From Neoarius graeffei (taxonomy: Eukaryota > Chordata > Actinopteri > Siluriformes > Ariidae), in the NCBI RefSeq assembly GCF_027579695.1, contig NC_083586.1, forward strand, positions 7,750,001 through 7,814,000: DNA of 64,000 nucleotides, given 5' to 3'. Each line of letters begins with the position of its first letter. Position 1 is the stretch's first letter. Below the pieces are notes generated by a model. That model saw only the letters and a list, made by a program, of their open reading frames with translations, was not told the DNA's origin and searched no databases. Both the position numbers and the translations under genes were made by a program. Positions 46,705 through 59,181 of this stretch are shown piece by piece.

Positions 46705-47073
46705 GCGGCATGGTGGTGTAGTGGTTAGCGCTGTCGCCTCACAGCAAGAAGGTCCTGGGTTCGAGCCCTGGGGCTGGCGAGGGCCTTTCTGTGCGGAGTT
46801 TGCATGTTCTCCCTGTGTCCGCGTGGGTTTCCTCCGGGTGCTCTGGTTTCCCCCACAGTCCAAAGACATGCAGGTTAGGTTAACTGGTGACTCTAAATTG
46901 ACCGTAGGTGTGAGTGTGAATGGTTGTCTGTGTCTATGTGTCAGCCCTGTGATGACCTGGTGACTTGTCCAGGGTGTACCCCGCCTTTCGCCCATAGTCA
47001 GCTGGGATAGGCTCCAGCTTGCCTGCGACCCTGTAGAAGGATAAAGCGGCTAGAGATAATGAGATGAGATGAG
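46705..47073 (+). mobile_element. tRNA-derived fish SINE, copy 5
   Basis: Perfect 12-bp duplication ataactggaccc (46693-46704, 47074-47085). Confidence 0.85.
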
Positions 47074-47085
47074 ATAACTGGACCC

Positions 47086-47770
47086 AATTCTCTACTGGGT
47101 TACACAAAGATAATAACATGTTATGAGATGTTTACGTTATATAGTGAAAGTCCCCAAGATGCGTGCGCATTCTGTGAATTGCGTTCCGAAGTGTCTAGAG
47201 TTCGTTTTGACGCCAGCAGCAGCGGGCAGGCAATGCACAGCACTAATAAATGGTTAAGCTATTTTGCCGCGGAAGACAGCGGGTGTCTGCACAGTTATTT
47301 GAAATAAAAGTGCCCCCACTGAGATAGTCGGTATGTAAAAAAATAACATCAGACGGCACATTTTTGTTAAACGGGAAATGGGAAGAATTTTTATGCAATA
47401 TGACATTATACTTTAGTGTTTGGGGAACTACAATAGACAGCGCATTCTCGGAAATGCCCCGGGGCCAATCAAAAACCGATGTAGATGGGATTCAGGGATG
47501 AACACAAAAAAAAAAAAAAAGTATAATCTTCGCCCCATAGCCGATGTCATGATCTAATTATAGCTGATCTGAGGCCAACACTAACCCGATGAATGTGTAC
47601 GGTACTTCTCGATTTTGCTGTTTGGGCCAATCAAAAGCTTACGTAGATGGGAGCAGGGGTGAAAAAAACTGGCTCCGCTCTCTGGCCGATCATTGTACGA
47701 TCAAATTATTTAAGAGTGTTCCTATACGATCTTAGGCCAACAGCGGCCCGATGCATGCATGTTGTTGGGG
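47086..47770. other. Right terminal region of the 18.1-kb element
   Basis: Contains two related blocks, each with ggccaatcaaaa followed by gtagatggga, and gccgat-type motifs (47463-47530, 47623-47690). They are likely subterminal repeats. Confidence 0.5.
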
Positions 47771-48837
47771 TAGGGGTTAAGGCTTCTAAGTCTTTAATGT
47801 CAGAAGATACGTTTGTTATGGGCCTACTGTTTATGATGGCCTCAGCTTCACACAAAAGGGTATGGAGACCCTCTTCATCCATCAGCTGTTCCTTTACTGT
47901 GACATGTAGAATCTTTCTCACAGAGCGGATGAGCTGCTCCCAGGTTCCTCCATGGTGAGAACCTGTTGGATGGTTGAAGTGCCACTGTACCCCTTTCTGT
48001 TGTGTTTTTCAATCATACTGGTGTTCCACTCACTTATCATTTTCTTCATTTCGCTGTCCGCTGCTCTGAAGTTTGTCCCATTATATGAATACTCTCTGAC
48101 CTGTCCTCTTCTCACAAGGAATCTTCTAATTGCATTCAGGCATGCATCAGTGTCAAGTGAAGACTCAACTTCCAAATGCACTGCTCGAATGGCAAGACAA
48201 GTAAAGATGACACCGTACCTTTTTACATGTCCTCTTCCCTTAAGTAGTCGATGCCAACTCTCTTAAATGGAGGATTGTCAAGCAGAACTCTGCATTTTGC
48301 TAGATCTGCCATGAATTGCTTGCCAGCTGTGCCATGCAACTTCTTACAGGCGATGCACTTAGACAAGATTCTCCTAATGGCTCCATTTGCTCCAGGGATC
48401 CAGAATCTCTGCTGCAATTGAGCCAGCATGTGATTTCTTCCCGCATGTGCTGTAACATCATGAATGTGTCTAAGAACAAGCCTTGTGATGTGTGAGTCCT
48501 TTGGCAAGATGGCTTGCTGCTTTGAGTCATCTGGCATTGCCGCACGGCTCAACCTGCCTCCCACTCTCATAAGTCCGTTTTGTAGCACTGGACTCAGCTT
48601 ATGAAGCAAACTACTTTTCTTTACCCTTTGTTGTTCTTTTAGCATTTCCAGATCTTTTTGGAATCCTTGCTTTTGGGCGTATTTCACAATTTCTGTCTCT
48701 GATTTGGTCAAATCCTCACAGGTAAGTTGTGTTCCTTTATAATCTTTCTTGAACTGATTCATTCTTTCCCTGCTTGATGAGCTTGGTTCAGTCTTTTTCT
48801 TTGCCTTCAGTTCTTTCAGCAGATCTTTCAATTTCAA
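47771..48837 (-). pseudogene. BEL/Pao integrase region (fossil)
   Basis: Minus sense. An HHCC-type zinc-binding region (HIHDVTAHAGRNHMLAQLQQ ... CIACKKLHGTAG) precedes the integrase catalytic region and an INSRPI motif. Part of the pol of the LTR fossil, not intact. Confidence 0.78.
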
Positions 48838-49070
48838 AAACCAGGCTACTGCACGCTTTAGCTTTGTTCAGGATGAGTAATACATCATCAGCTGGTCCAA
48901 CGGGTCCTTGAGCTCTTGCATTTGTATGACACGTGATTGAACAACTCTTTTGACCTCTGGGTCATCCAGAGGTCAAAATCATTCCAGGGTCTGGATTCTT
49001 TGGCCACTGGTCTTCACCGCAGAGCAAGAAACTCGATCCTGAAAGCCAGCTTTCACATTTCAAGAATGCT

Positions 49071-49657
49071 TCAAACAGACTGACCTTGGGAGACATGATC
49101 TGCTGGGTTCAGGTTGGTATTGATATACCTCCACTGTGAAAATTGAGAGTGCTCCAGAATGGCTGACACTCTATTAGCAATGAAAGTCTTGAATCTGGTA
49201 CTTTCACTATTCAAGTACTTCAGCACAACTGTGCTACCTGTCCAATATAATGAGTTGTGAAGTTCCAATTCAAGCTCTTTCTTCAACAGCTTGTCCATCT
49301 TGACTGCAACTGAGGCTGCAGTTAATTCCATTCTAGGTATGGTTGGAGAGTTCAAGGGTGCCTCCCATGCCTTCACCATCATGAGAGTGGATTGAGTCTC
49401 GCCAGTTGAAGAGCGTAGCATGAGGTAACTTGTTTCATAGGCGTCTTCACTTGCGTCAGCGAAGTGGTGTAGCTGAGGGAAGACTGGTGCACCAACTCCC
49501 CTGTCTTGATACATCTGTCAATGCCAAACTCCTCTAATTGTTGCAAGTCTGAAGTCCACTTTGTCCATTCTTTAATGACATCATCTGGTAAGCTTTCATC
49601 CCAGCTGTATTTCTGCCGGCATAAATCTTGCAGATTTCTTTTGGTGGGCAGGACCAC
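49071..49657 (-). pseudogene. BEL/Pao RNase H / A17-like region (fossil)
   Basis: Contains HHFADASEDAY, IPRMELTAASVAVKMDKLL and YWTGSTVVLKYL, typical of the RNase H segment after the Pao RT. Confidence 0.78.
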
Positions 49658-49906
49658 TGGAGCTATAAACCCCAGAGGATCAAAGATGGAGCTGACAAAG
49701 GAAAGCAGGCCTCTCCTGGTGTGTGGGCGATCTTTGAGATTGATCTTGAACTTAAACTAATCAGTCCCAGCACGCCACTGGATTCCCAGTGCTTGCTCCA
49801 TTGGTAAACTGTCCACATTCAAATCCAGGTCTTGAAATCCTTGTGCCCTCTCATCTTCAGGAATTGAGTTGAGCAACTTCCTGCTATTGGTTGACCATTT
49901 GGTTAG

Positions 49907-51070
49907 CTAAAAGCCACCTTTCACCAACATGTGTCTTAAGTTGGTGCACAGTGTGACTGCTGTGTCTTCATCAGCTGTTGACTTAAGGCAGTCATCCACA
50001 TAAAAATTTTTCTTTACCGTTGTAGCGGCTTCTTGCCCGAATTCATCCTCAAAATCAGCTGCACATTTCTTCAGGGCATAGGTTGCAACAATTGGTGATG
50101 TTGCACCAAAGATGTGCACCAGCATCTTGAATTCGGCTAGTTCTTTTTCAAAATTCCCTTCCGGCCACCAGAGAAATCTTAGTAGATTTGTGTCTTCCTC
50201 TTTGACTCCAACTTGGTAAAACATGGCTTCCACATCAGCTATAATGGCTATGGTTTCTTGTCTGAACCTCGTGAGGACCCCAACTAGCGAACTTGTCAGG
50301 TCTGGTCCTTGTAGGAGCTGCTGATTTAGTGATGTTCCTGCAAAGCTCACTGCACAATCAAAGACAATGCGCAGCTTTCGCTTGACCAGATGTCTGACTC
50401 CATGATGAGGCAGATACCATGTTCTTCCCTCAGTCAGTTCACATTCAGCACTGTCTATTTTCACTGCATAGCCTTTCTTGACAATGTCTTCCATAAATGC
50501 AACATATTCTGTATGATAATCTGCATCTTTAGAAAATCTCTTTTTACAGTTCAGTGCACATTGCTCTGCCACTGATCTATTGTTTGGCATGCACAGTGAT
50601 TTGTTTCTCTGTGGAAGACAAATACTGTAATGACCATCTTTAAGTTGTGCCAATTGAGACACCATGTGAATAAACTGGTGATATTCCTTGGACATTTCAA
50701 TGTCTTCATTCTGCCCTGCATTGGGAAAGTCCAGCTTGAATTGTTGATGCCAAAGCTCTTCTAGCCTAGCTACTGAGATTCGGTTTGCTGTAACTGTTGC
50801 TGATATATTCGTCTTCAGTCCATCATTTCCTCCTTTACGAGGTCCATTTACTGTCCAGCCCAATGCTGTTCTTGCGGCATACAGTCCATCATCCACACTA
50901 CTCACCACTTGAAGTGGCTCCATTGCCTTGGGAACATTAGCTCCTATTAGTAATCCAACTTCTGCTTCAACGGCGGGAAGATTCACATCTTTTAGGTGAG
51001 GCCAACTAATGACATCCTCTTGGCATGAGATATTATCCTTAGTCACAGGAATGGCCTTTTGGGAAAACAC
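49907..51070 (-). pseudogene. BEL/Pao reverse transcriptase region (fossil)
   Basis: Longest piece of the fossil. Includes a Pao-type N-terminal region (VGLLIGANVPKAMEPLQVV) and RT motifs (RIVFDCAVSFAGTSLNQQLL, ADVEAMFYQV, FYVDDCLKS). Confidence 0.88.
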
Positions 51071-51100
51071 TTCTGAAAGCTCAATAAACTGGCCACCTTC

Positions 51101-54100
51101 AAATCAAGTCAAGTCAAGTTTATTTGTATAGTGCTTTTAACAATAAACATTGTCGCAAAGCAGCTTTACAGAATTTGAACGACTTAAAACATGAGCTAAT
51201 TTATCCCTAATCTATCCCCAATGAGCAAGCCTGTGGCGACGGTGGCAAGGAAAAACTCCCTCAGACAACATGAGGAAGAAACCTCGAGAGGAACCAGACT
51301 CAAAAGGGAACCCATCCTCATTTGGGCAACAACAGACAGCCTGACTATAATATTAACAGTTTTAACATGAGGACAGTTTCGTTGATGTTATAACTCTTCA
51401 TTGATGGAAACTTGAGTGCAAAACTGTTCATGATAACTGCAGTCCTAAAGTTAGCAAGACAACTGTAGTCCTCAGCCATAAAAGCATTACTGTAAGAGTC
51501 CAGAGCATCCTCCAGGTATAACCCTCAACTGTCCTCATGGGGCCGTCCTTCACAGGAGCAATGCGATAAAACTCCGACCAGACACAGGGCACCAGGATGG
51601 ATCAAGCAGGTCCGAGGGGCAGAAGAGGCCAGCATCTCAATCCCAGGACCAACATGTAACTCAGAGGGACAGATTGGGGGGGGGGGGGGGGGAGAGAGAG
51701 AGAAAGAAAACACATGTTGTTAGGTATGCCCTAAAAATGACAAGTATTAAATCTGTGTGGTAGGCTCGCAGAGACGAGAGTCTTTACATCAGGCATAACA
51801 CACAACAATGGCATGTTAATATGGTAAAAAATATATCATGACCTGCTCTGGCTGGATGCTTGATTGGGTGATGGGAGCACACTCCTCAGCAATGATGAGA
51901 TGCAGATGGGACCCTTAGGGCTGGCCAAGACAATTCAGTGACATTTCACCGGGTCTGGGACATGCGACAGAAAGTCTGACGGCCGATTCCCTGCAGGCTA
52001 CGATAGCCAGTCGAGGTCTTCACCCTCTCCACCAAAAGATTTCCTGTTGACTCCATGTAACTCAGAGGGACAGATTTGGGGTGGGGGAGGGGAGGGAAAG
52101 GAAACACAGGTTGTTAGGTATGCCCAATGTCACCTGAATAAGTAGGAGCAGTATACATATTGCACTGAGTACAAGCAGGGACTCCGGCAACTAACTATGA
52201 CAGCATAACTAAAAGGAGAGAGCCAGAAGGTAACACAGGCATGAGGGAGCCCCAGGACATAAAGCAGCCAGCCACTACACCATCAACAAACTCGAGTGAG
52301 CAAGCGAGTGGGGACTGACAGCATCCATACATCCCAGTTTACCAAAACACTCTATGTCTGAGGACCCTCTAGATCTACACCTTTACCTCATAAACACCAT
52401 TAACAAAAGGCTTGACTAAACAGATATGTTTTCAGCCTAGACTTAAATGCTGAGACTGTGTCTGATTCCCGAACATTACTTGGAAGGCTGTTCCATAACT
52501 GTGGGGCTTTGTAAGAAAAGGCTCTGCCCCCTGATGTAGCTTTCACTATACGAGGTACCAGCAGATAGCCTGCACCTTTTGATCTAAGTAGGCGTGGCGG
52601 GTCATAGAGGAGCAGAAGTTCACTCAGGTACTGTGGTGCGAGACCATTTAGTGCTTTAAAGGTCAATAGTAGTATTTTATAATCAATACAAAATTTGATT
52701 GGGAGCCAATGCAGTGTGGATAAGACAGGCGTGATGTGGTCATATTTTCTAGTTCTAGTAAGGACTCTTGCTGCTGCATTTTGAACTAACTTGAGCTTAT
52801 TTATGCACTTATTGGAACATCCAGACAGTAAGGCATTACAGTAATCCAACCTGGAGGTAACGAAAGCATGGACTAGTTTTTCTGCGTCACGCAATGACAT
52901 TAAATTTCTTATCTTTGCAATATTTCTGAGATGAAAGAAAGCTATCCGGGTGATGTTATCAATGTGAGTTTCGAATGAAAGACTGGGGTCAATAATCACT
53001 CCGAGGTCTTTTACTGCTGCACGTGAAGAAACAGAAAGGCCATCCAGAGTCACTGTGTAATCAGAAAACTTACTTCTAGCTGTATGTTACTTCTAGCTGT
53101 ATGTGGTCCTAGTACAAGTACTTCAGTCTTGTCAGAGTTAAGCAGAAGGAAATTAATAAGCATCCAGTGTCTAATGTCCTTAACACATTCCTCAATTCTA
53201 TTAAGCTGGTGTCTCTCATCAGGTTTTGCAGAGACATACAACTGTGTGTCATCAGCATAACATTGGAAACTAATACAACGTTTACGAATAATATCACCCA
53301 GAGGTAACATATATAGAGAAAAAAGCAGTGGACCCAAGACAGAACCTTGTGGAACACCAAACTTTACCTCAGTATGTCTAGAAATATCACCATTTATATC
53401 AACATACTGATAACGATCAGTTAGATAAGACCTGAGCCAGGAGAGGGCCATTCCCTTAACTCCCACAACATTTTCTAGTCTATCCAGAAGAATGGAATGA
53501 TCATGGGTATCAAATGCTGCACTAAGGTCAAGCAACACAAGTAGCGAGACACAGCCCTGATCAGACGCCAACAGTAGGTCGTTTACTACTTTAACCAGTG
53601 CTGTCTCTGTGCTATGATGAGGTCTAAATCCTGACTGATACATTTCATGGATGTTATTCCTATGTAAATATGAGCATAACTGCTGTGCCACAGCTTTTTC
53701 AAGGATCTTGGAGATAAAGGGGAGGTTTGATATTGGCCGATAATTGGACAGCTGACAGGGATCAAGGTCAGGCTTTTTAATCAGGGGTTTGATAACTGCT
53801 AGTTTAAAGGATTTGGGTACATAGCCAATCGTAAGAGAAGAATTTATTATTTTTAGAAGTGGTTCAATTACTCCAGGCATTATCTGTTTGAATAGATGTG
53901 TAGGTAAGGGATCTAGTACACAAGTTGAGGCTTTTGATGTAGAGATTAATGAAAGTAATTCAGTTTCTTTAAGGGGAGTAAAACATTCTAACTGATGATC
54001 TGATACAGTTATATAGTTAACTACAAGGTCACTTTCATTGTCTGACCTTAAATTAGTACAATGAAAGTGACCTTGTAGTTAACTATATAACTGTATCAGA

Positions 54101-54124
54101 TCATCAGTTAGAATGTTTTACTCC
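51101..54124 (-). mobile_element. L2-type LINE A, 5'-truncated
   Basis: Minus-strand LINE in the LTR fossil. 3' end caagtcaagtcaagtttatt at 51104; short duplication ccttc (51096-51100, 54125-54129). The 3' UTR holds a partial tandem repeat: a block around cagagggacagattggg ... gttaggtatgccc at 51652-51731 recurs at 52060-52125. At its 5' end a ~70-bp segment is present twice in inverted orientation (53973-54045 and 54052-54124). Confidence 0.85.
52400..53880 (-). pseudogene. L2-type reverse transcriptase (LINE A)
   Basis: Two frames meet near 53050. Upstream part 53880-53050: [40 protein letters not shown] (first Asp), [31 protein letters not shown] (catalytic YADD). Downstream part 53053-52400: DLGVIIDPSLSFETHIDNIT, LVQNAAARVLTRTRKYDHIT, the thumb/C-terminal region ending LKTYLFSQAF. 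No endonuclease remains. RT motifs are intact but the frame change makes it non-functional. Confidence 0.9.
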
Positions 54125-55150
54125 CCTTCCAGGCTACTGATTTCCAGTCCTGTCATGATGCGTGTGTTCAACACAGACTCATTTCCCATTGTTCGCAATG
54201 AGATGCTTGTGTGGCATCCATTCATGTTCAGCTCATTTATTAGTGACTCTGTAGCAGAGCTTCCTGGATCCAAAAATGCGTACATTGTCACTGTCTTGGT
54301 TCCTTTCCGTGCCTTGACCTGTACTGGAACGATAGAAAGAAAATGATCTTCTTTACCAGCCCCGATGACACCACAAATTTCTGACGTTTGAACAAGAGCA
54401 TTGGTTACGGCTTGCTGATCATTACTTTCTTTCGCTGCTTCTCCCTTTGAGTCTTTGAATGTAATGTGCAGCAGGGTTGGATGCGAACAAGAACATTCTT
54501 GACACTGAGCCTTCTCTCCACAGCTGCTACTCATATGACCATGTTTCAAGCATGCGAAGCACAGACCTTTGCTTCTCAAAAACTCAAGTTTTTCCCTTGT
54601 GTGGCTTGCTCTTGAATCCTCTGCAGACTGTGAAGCTGTGATGTTCTCCATTGCAGTAAAGACATGGTTTACCATTGGCATTCACTGAAACAGCCTTTGT
54701 TTTGTCTGATGTTGAGTTCTCCTCATTTTCCTTCTTATCTTTATTTTCCGCTGATGAGGCAATGGATGTTGTGAAAACCTTTTTGACTTTAGGCGTTTCT
54801 GTATTTTGTGCTTTTGGTTTCTGTTGGACTGAATCCTTTGTGTTGGAGGCGTTTTCTTTTATGTTTCCACACAGAGGATGCAATAAGTACTTGACTTGCT
54901 TGTTAACAAAGTCAACAAAGTCCTTGAAATTTACTCTTTTCTTTGTCTTTTCTTGCAGTTCGCAGGCAAACTTTCTCCAGGATTCTTTGAGTTTGTAGGG
55001 GAGCTTGCTAGCTAATGCCTTTATGCTAGCTGCATTGTCCAAATCTTCCATGTAGCTAATATCTGCTATTGCATTAGAGCAACCAGTTAGAAACAATGAG
55101 AAGGACTGTAGTGTGGCGCCATCTTCTGGCTTGATTGTCTGCCAGTCCAA
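54125..55150 (-). pseudogene. BEL/Pao gag C-terminus and protease region (fossil)
   Basis: Contains zinc-knuckle-like Cys/His clusters and an aspartic-protease-like YAFLDPGSSATES segment. Confidence 0.72.
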
Positions 55151-55955
55151 GGCTTCCTTTCCTCTGCAATCTTGTCGTCATCACTGAAATATTCCTTTAA
55201 CATTTGCTTTGCTTTGGCATAGCCTGTTGAAGGTGGCATGTGAATGCAGCTCTTTACCAACTCATGTGGCTGTCCACTTGTGTACTGCAGCAAAAGCTGT
55301 AAATGATTATGGTCATCCGCAGTGCAGCTTTCAATTCCATGTTCAATGGATCTGATAAAGGATTTATATTCCAGCGGTTCGCCCTTGAATGTTTTAATAG
55401 TGAGATCAGGAAGTAAAGCTGCCTTGTGATTCTTCACTAAGTACTCTGTGACATTGGCTTGTTGGGATATGGCCTTGCACAAACTATCAAGCACTACTCC
55501 GTCATTGCCATCCCTATTTGCATCCGTTAAAACTCTTTTGGTTCCTACTGACAAGTTGTGATTAAATGAATTGAATTGGGAATAATTCAGTGCAGGCGTG
55601 GCATGCTGTGGTGGTGTCAAAAAAGTACTTTTTACTACTCCTTTGGCTTCTGATATATCAGATTCGCAAATGCTCACGTCATCCTGCGCATCCTCATATT
55701 TTTGCAAAACTTCCAATTTTGCATCTGACTCACCTATTGCTGTTTGAATTACATGCATTTCCTTTCTAGCCCTAATTGCAGCTTCCTTTCTCTTTTGCTC
55801 TACCTCAAGCAAAGCTTCCTCCTCTTCTATTGCCAGCTTCTCCATTACAGCTGCTGCCTTAACTTTTAATGATGCATGCTCAATCTCTGCTTTCATTTTC
55901 ATCGAGGACGCTGAAATCATGCTTGAACTTTGTGAACTAGACCTTTTAGAGCGTT
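55150..55955 (-). pseudogene. BEL/Pao gag region (fossil)
   Basis: Minus sense. Charged coiled-coil (AIEEEEALLEVEQKRKEAAI) then a DUF1759-like capsid region (LPDLTIKTFKGEPLEYKSFI). Separated from its upstream part by LINE B. Confidence 0.72.
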
Positions 55956-56188
55956 TAGTGGCAAGGCAAGGCAAGTTTATTTGTATAGCGCATTTCATAC
56001 ACACAGGCAATTCAATGTGCTTCACAAAAAATAAAAGCATAAGAACAGTAACAAAGAATTAAAGTAAAAGTAAAATCATTAAAATCCAAGATTAAAAAGA
56101 AATTAAAATAAAGAAAGTAAAATCCTTGAAATCAAAATGAAAAGAAATTATATTAAAGGAAATTAATTACACTTTAGGTAAAAATTAA

Positions 56189-59115
56189 TCAAGTGAAAGC
56201 ATCTGAAAACAGCTTTGTCTTGAGCCTAGATTTAAAACTAACAACAGTAGGAGCATTTTTGATATCATCTGGAAGTTGGTTCCAAAGCTTAGCAGTATAG
56301 CAACTAAAGGCTGCTTCACCACACTTCGTTTTGACAGCTGGTATTACTAGCAAGTTTTTCTCTTGTGATCTTAGAGACCTAGTTGGTGTATATAATTGAA
56401 ACATATCCAGTAGGTAGCTGGGTCCCATCCCATTTAATGTTTTAAATAGAAGAAGTAATGCTTTAAAGTCAATTCTATAGCTCACTGGGAGCCAGTGCAG
56501 AGACCTTAAGATTGGAGTGATATGGACTACCCTTTTTGTTCTTGTAAGAACCCTTGCTGCTGCATTTTGGATTAGTTGAAGCTCTTTGATGGTCTTTTTT
56601 GGAAGACCTGTGAAAAGGCTATTGCAGTAATCAACCCTACTGGAGATGAAAGCATGAATAAGTTTTTCTAGATCATGTTTTGACATGAGACCCCTGAGTT
56701 TAGAAATGTTTTTTAGGTGATAGAATGCAGACTTTTTTACCACTTTCATATGACTGTTGAAGTTAAGTTCGCTGTCAATAAGGACACCAAGGTTTTTGAC
56801 AGTATCCTTTGCTTTAAGCCCCTTAGTTTCAAGAACAGTGGCAATCCGAAGCCTTTCCTCCTTTTTGCCAAATATAATTGCTTCAGTTTTATCTGCGTTC
56901 AGCTGAAGAAAATTGTGAGACATCCATTTGTTAATTTGGTCAATGCATCTATGAAGAGACTCAAGAGGGGCATAGTCATTAGGTGATATAGCTAAGTAAA
57001 GCTGAGTGTCATCTGCATAGCTATGGAAGTTTATTGAGTTATTCTTAATAATTTGTCCAAGTGGGAGCATATAAAGGTTGAATAGTAATGGTCCCAGGAT
57101 TGAGCCCTGGGGAACCCCACAGTTCAAGGACATGGGTGATGAACTGTGGCCTCCAATGGCCACATAAAAAAATCTTTGTTGTAGGTAGGATTTTAACCAG
57201 TTGATTACTATACCAGTAAATCCAACCCAATGCTCCAGTCGATGTAACAGTATGGAATGATCTACCGTGTCAAATGCAGCACTTAAGTCTAAAAGCACCA
57301 AGACTGATGTTTTACCAGCATCAGAATTAAGACGTAGGTCATTCATGACTTTAGTAAGAGCTGTTTCAGTGCTATGATTGGCACGAAAACCTGACTGAAA
57401 CTTATCAAAACATCCGTTTAATGTCAGGAAGGCAGTTAATTGATTAAAAACAATTTTTTTCAATTATTTTACCAACGAATGGCAAATTGGATATGGGCCT
57501 GTAGTTGTTGAGTACTGAGACATCTAGGTTATTCTTTTTCAGTAGGGGTTTTACAACAGCTTTTTTCAGAGATGAGGGAAACATGCCAGTTCGTAAGGAG
57601 GTGTTGATAATCTGAAGTACCTCGTCTGATATTAGGTGAAGAACAGATTTGAAAAACACTGTAGGTAAAATGTCCAGTTCAGATGTGGAGGAGCTGAGAC
57701 TTTGTACTGTTTTTCTCAGAGTCTCAACATCAATTAAACTAAATGTTGACATTGTATTATGACCCCCTCTCTCTTTATCCAATGGTTCCAGATTTTGAAG
57801 TGTTTGCGCCTGTGTGGCTATATTCATACTTATTTTATTAATCTTTCCTTTGAAAAAAGATGCAAAGTCGTTGCATGTATTAACTGAGAGAAATTCAGAA
57901 GGCATTTGTTTTGATGGGTTTGTTAGCTTTTCAACTGTAGAAAATAGCACACGGGTATTATTGATATTCCTATTAATAATGTCAGCAAAAAAAGACTGTC
58001 TTGCTTTAGAAATTTCTAAGTTGTATTTACACAACATCCCTTTGTAGATTTGATAATGAATCTGGAGTTTAGATTTACAACATTTTCTTTCAGACTTTCT
58101 ACATTCCCTCTTTAACATTTTAACTGTTGGATTTAGTTTCCAGGGTGCTTTTCCTTTGTCTATGACTCTTTTGGTTTTTAAAGGAGCAATAGCATCCATA
58201 ATATGATTCATTCTTGAATTAAAAATTTCCATTAGATCATCTGCACAATCTGAAGATTGACATGGGAGTTCTGAGAGTGCCTGCTCAAAAAGAGCTGCTG
58301 TGCCATTGGTAATTACCCTCTTTTTTTACAGACACAGACTTGTTTTGAAAGTGAGGGGAAATGGAAACATCAAAGAAAACACAGAAATGATCAGATATAC
58401 CCAGGTCCATGACACTAGTAGATACATTAAGACCCTTAGTGATGATAAGGTCGAGGGTGTGGCCATGGGAGTATGTTGGCCCTTGTACATGTTGTGTTAG
58501 GTTGAAGGCATCAATCAGTGTAAGAAATTCATTTGCATACGTGTTATCTGGATTATCAACATGGAAATTAAAATCCCCAGAAATAATAAGATTGTCAAAC
58601 TCTAAACAAATATTTGACAACAGTTCCCCAAACTCCTCTAGGAACAGTGGTGCAGAAAGTCTTGGTGGTCTGTAAATAGTCAACACTAATATGTTAGAAG
58701 AACATTTTAGGATTGCACTTAGGTATTCAAAAGATGTAAAATCACCAAGAGTTGTCTGTTTGTACTGAAAACATGCCTTGTATATATTTGCTATTCCTCC
58801 TCCCCGTTTATTGGCTCTTCCAACACTCATGAAATCAAAGAGTGGGGGAGTTGCTTCAATAAGAGTAATAGAGCTACTTGATTGTTCAAGCCAAGTTTCA
58901 GTAAGAAGCATAAAATCCAGTTTGTGTGTACCGATGAAGTCATTAATTAAAAAAGGCTTATTAAGTGATCTTACATTCTGAAGAGCTAGTTTTACAGTGA
59001 ATGTGGGGATAATTTCCACAGAAGCGTTCTGTGGTTGTTTTGGAACTGGAAGGAGATTTGACAAGTTTACCCCATTGATAAGATGAATAAGAACACCTCT
59101 CCTTCTTGTTAGCAC
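56189..59115 (-). pseudogene. LINE B ORF2: endonuclease and reverse transcriptase
   Basis: APE endonuclease (59115-58285): LALQNVRSLNKPFLINDFIG, LLTETWLEQ (Glu), YRPPR, ISGDFNFHVD (Asp-x-Asn), DLGISDHFCVFF (Ser-Asp-His). A linker and RT fingers follow (58232-57444): [17 protein letters not shown]. The palm and C-terminus (57463-56189): [63 protein letters not shown], ending SRLKTKLFSDAFT. It would nick target DNA and copy the LINE RNA. The three parts are in three frames, so at least two frame changes (near 58260 and 57450). Confidence 0.92.
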
Positions 59116-59181
59116 AGGAATAGAAAAGTACGTCGTGGGTCCCAGCTTATTTTCAAAACTACCATCTGGACCCAGATTATA

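Larger units (their letters stand above)
29637..47770 (-). mobile_element. 18.1-kb TA-flanked inverted-repeat DNA element
   Basis: Starts CCCCAACAACACATGCATG and ends with the complement of CCCCAACAACATGCATGC. TA on both sides (29635-29636, 47771-47772), inserted in the pol region of the LTR fossil. Subterminal regions share GGCCGAT / ATCGGCC motifs (for example gccgacatcgggcc near 29651 and ggcccgatg near 47744). Carries a spliced DUF4806-like gene on the minus strand and many later insertions; without those it would be perhaps 9-10 kb. No transposase was recognised. The superfamily is unclear; the 2-bp duplication would allow Tc1/mariner or ISL2EU-like groups. Confidence 0.7.
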
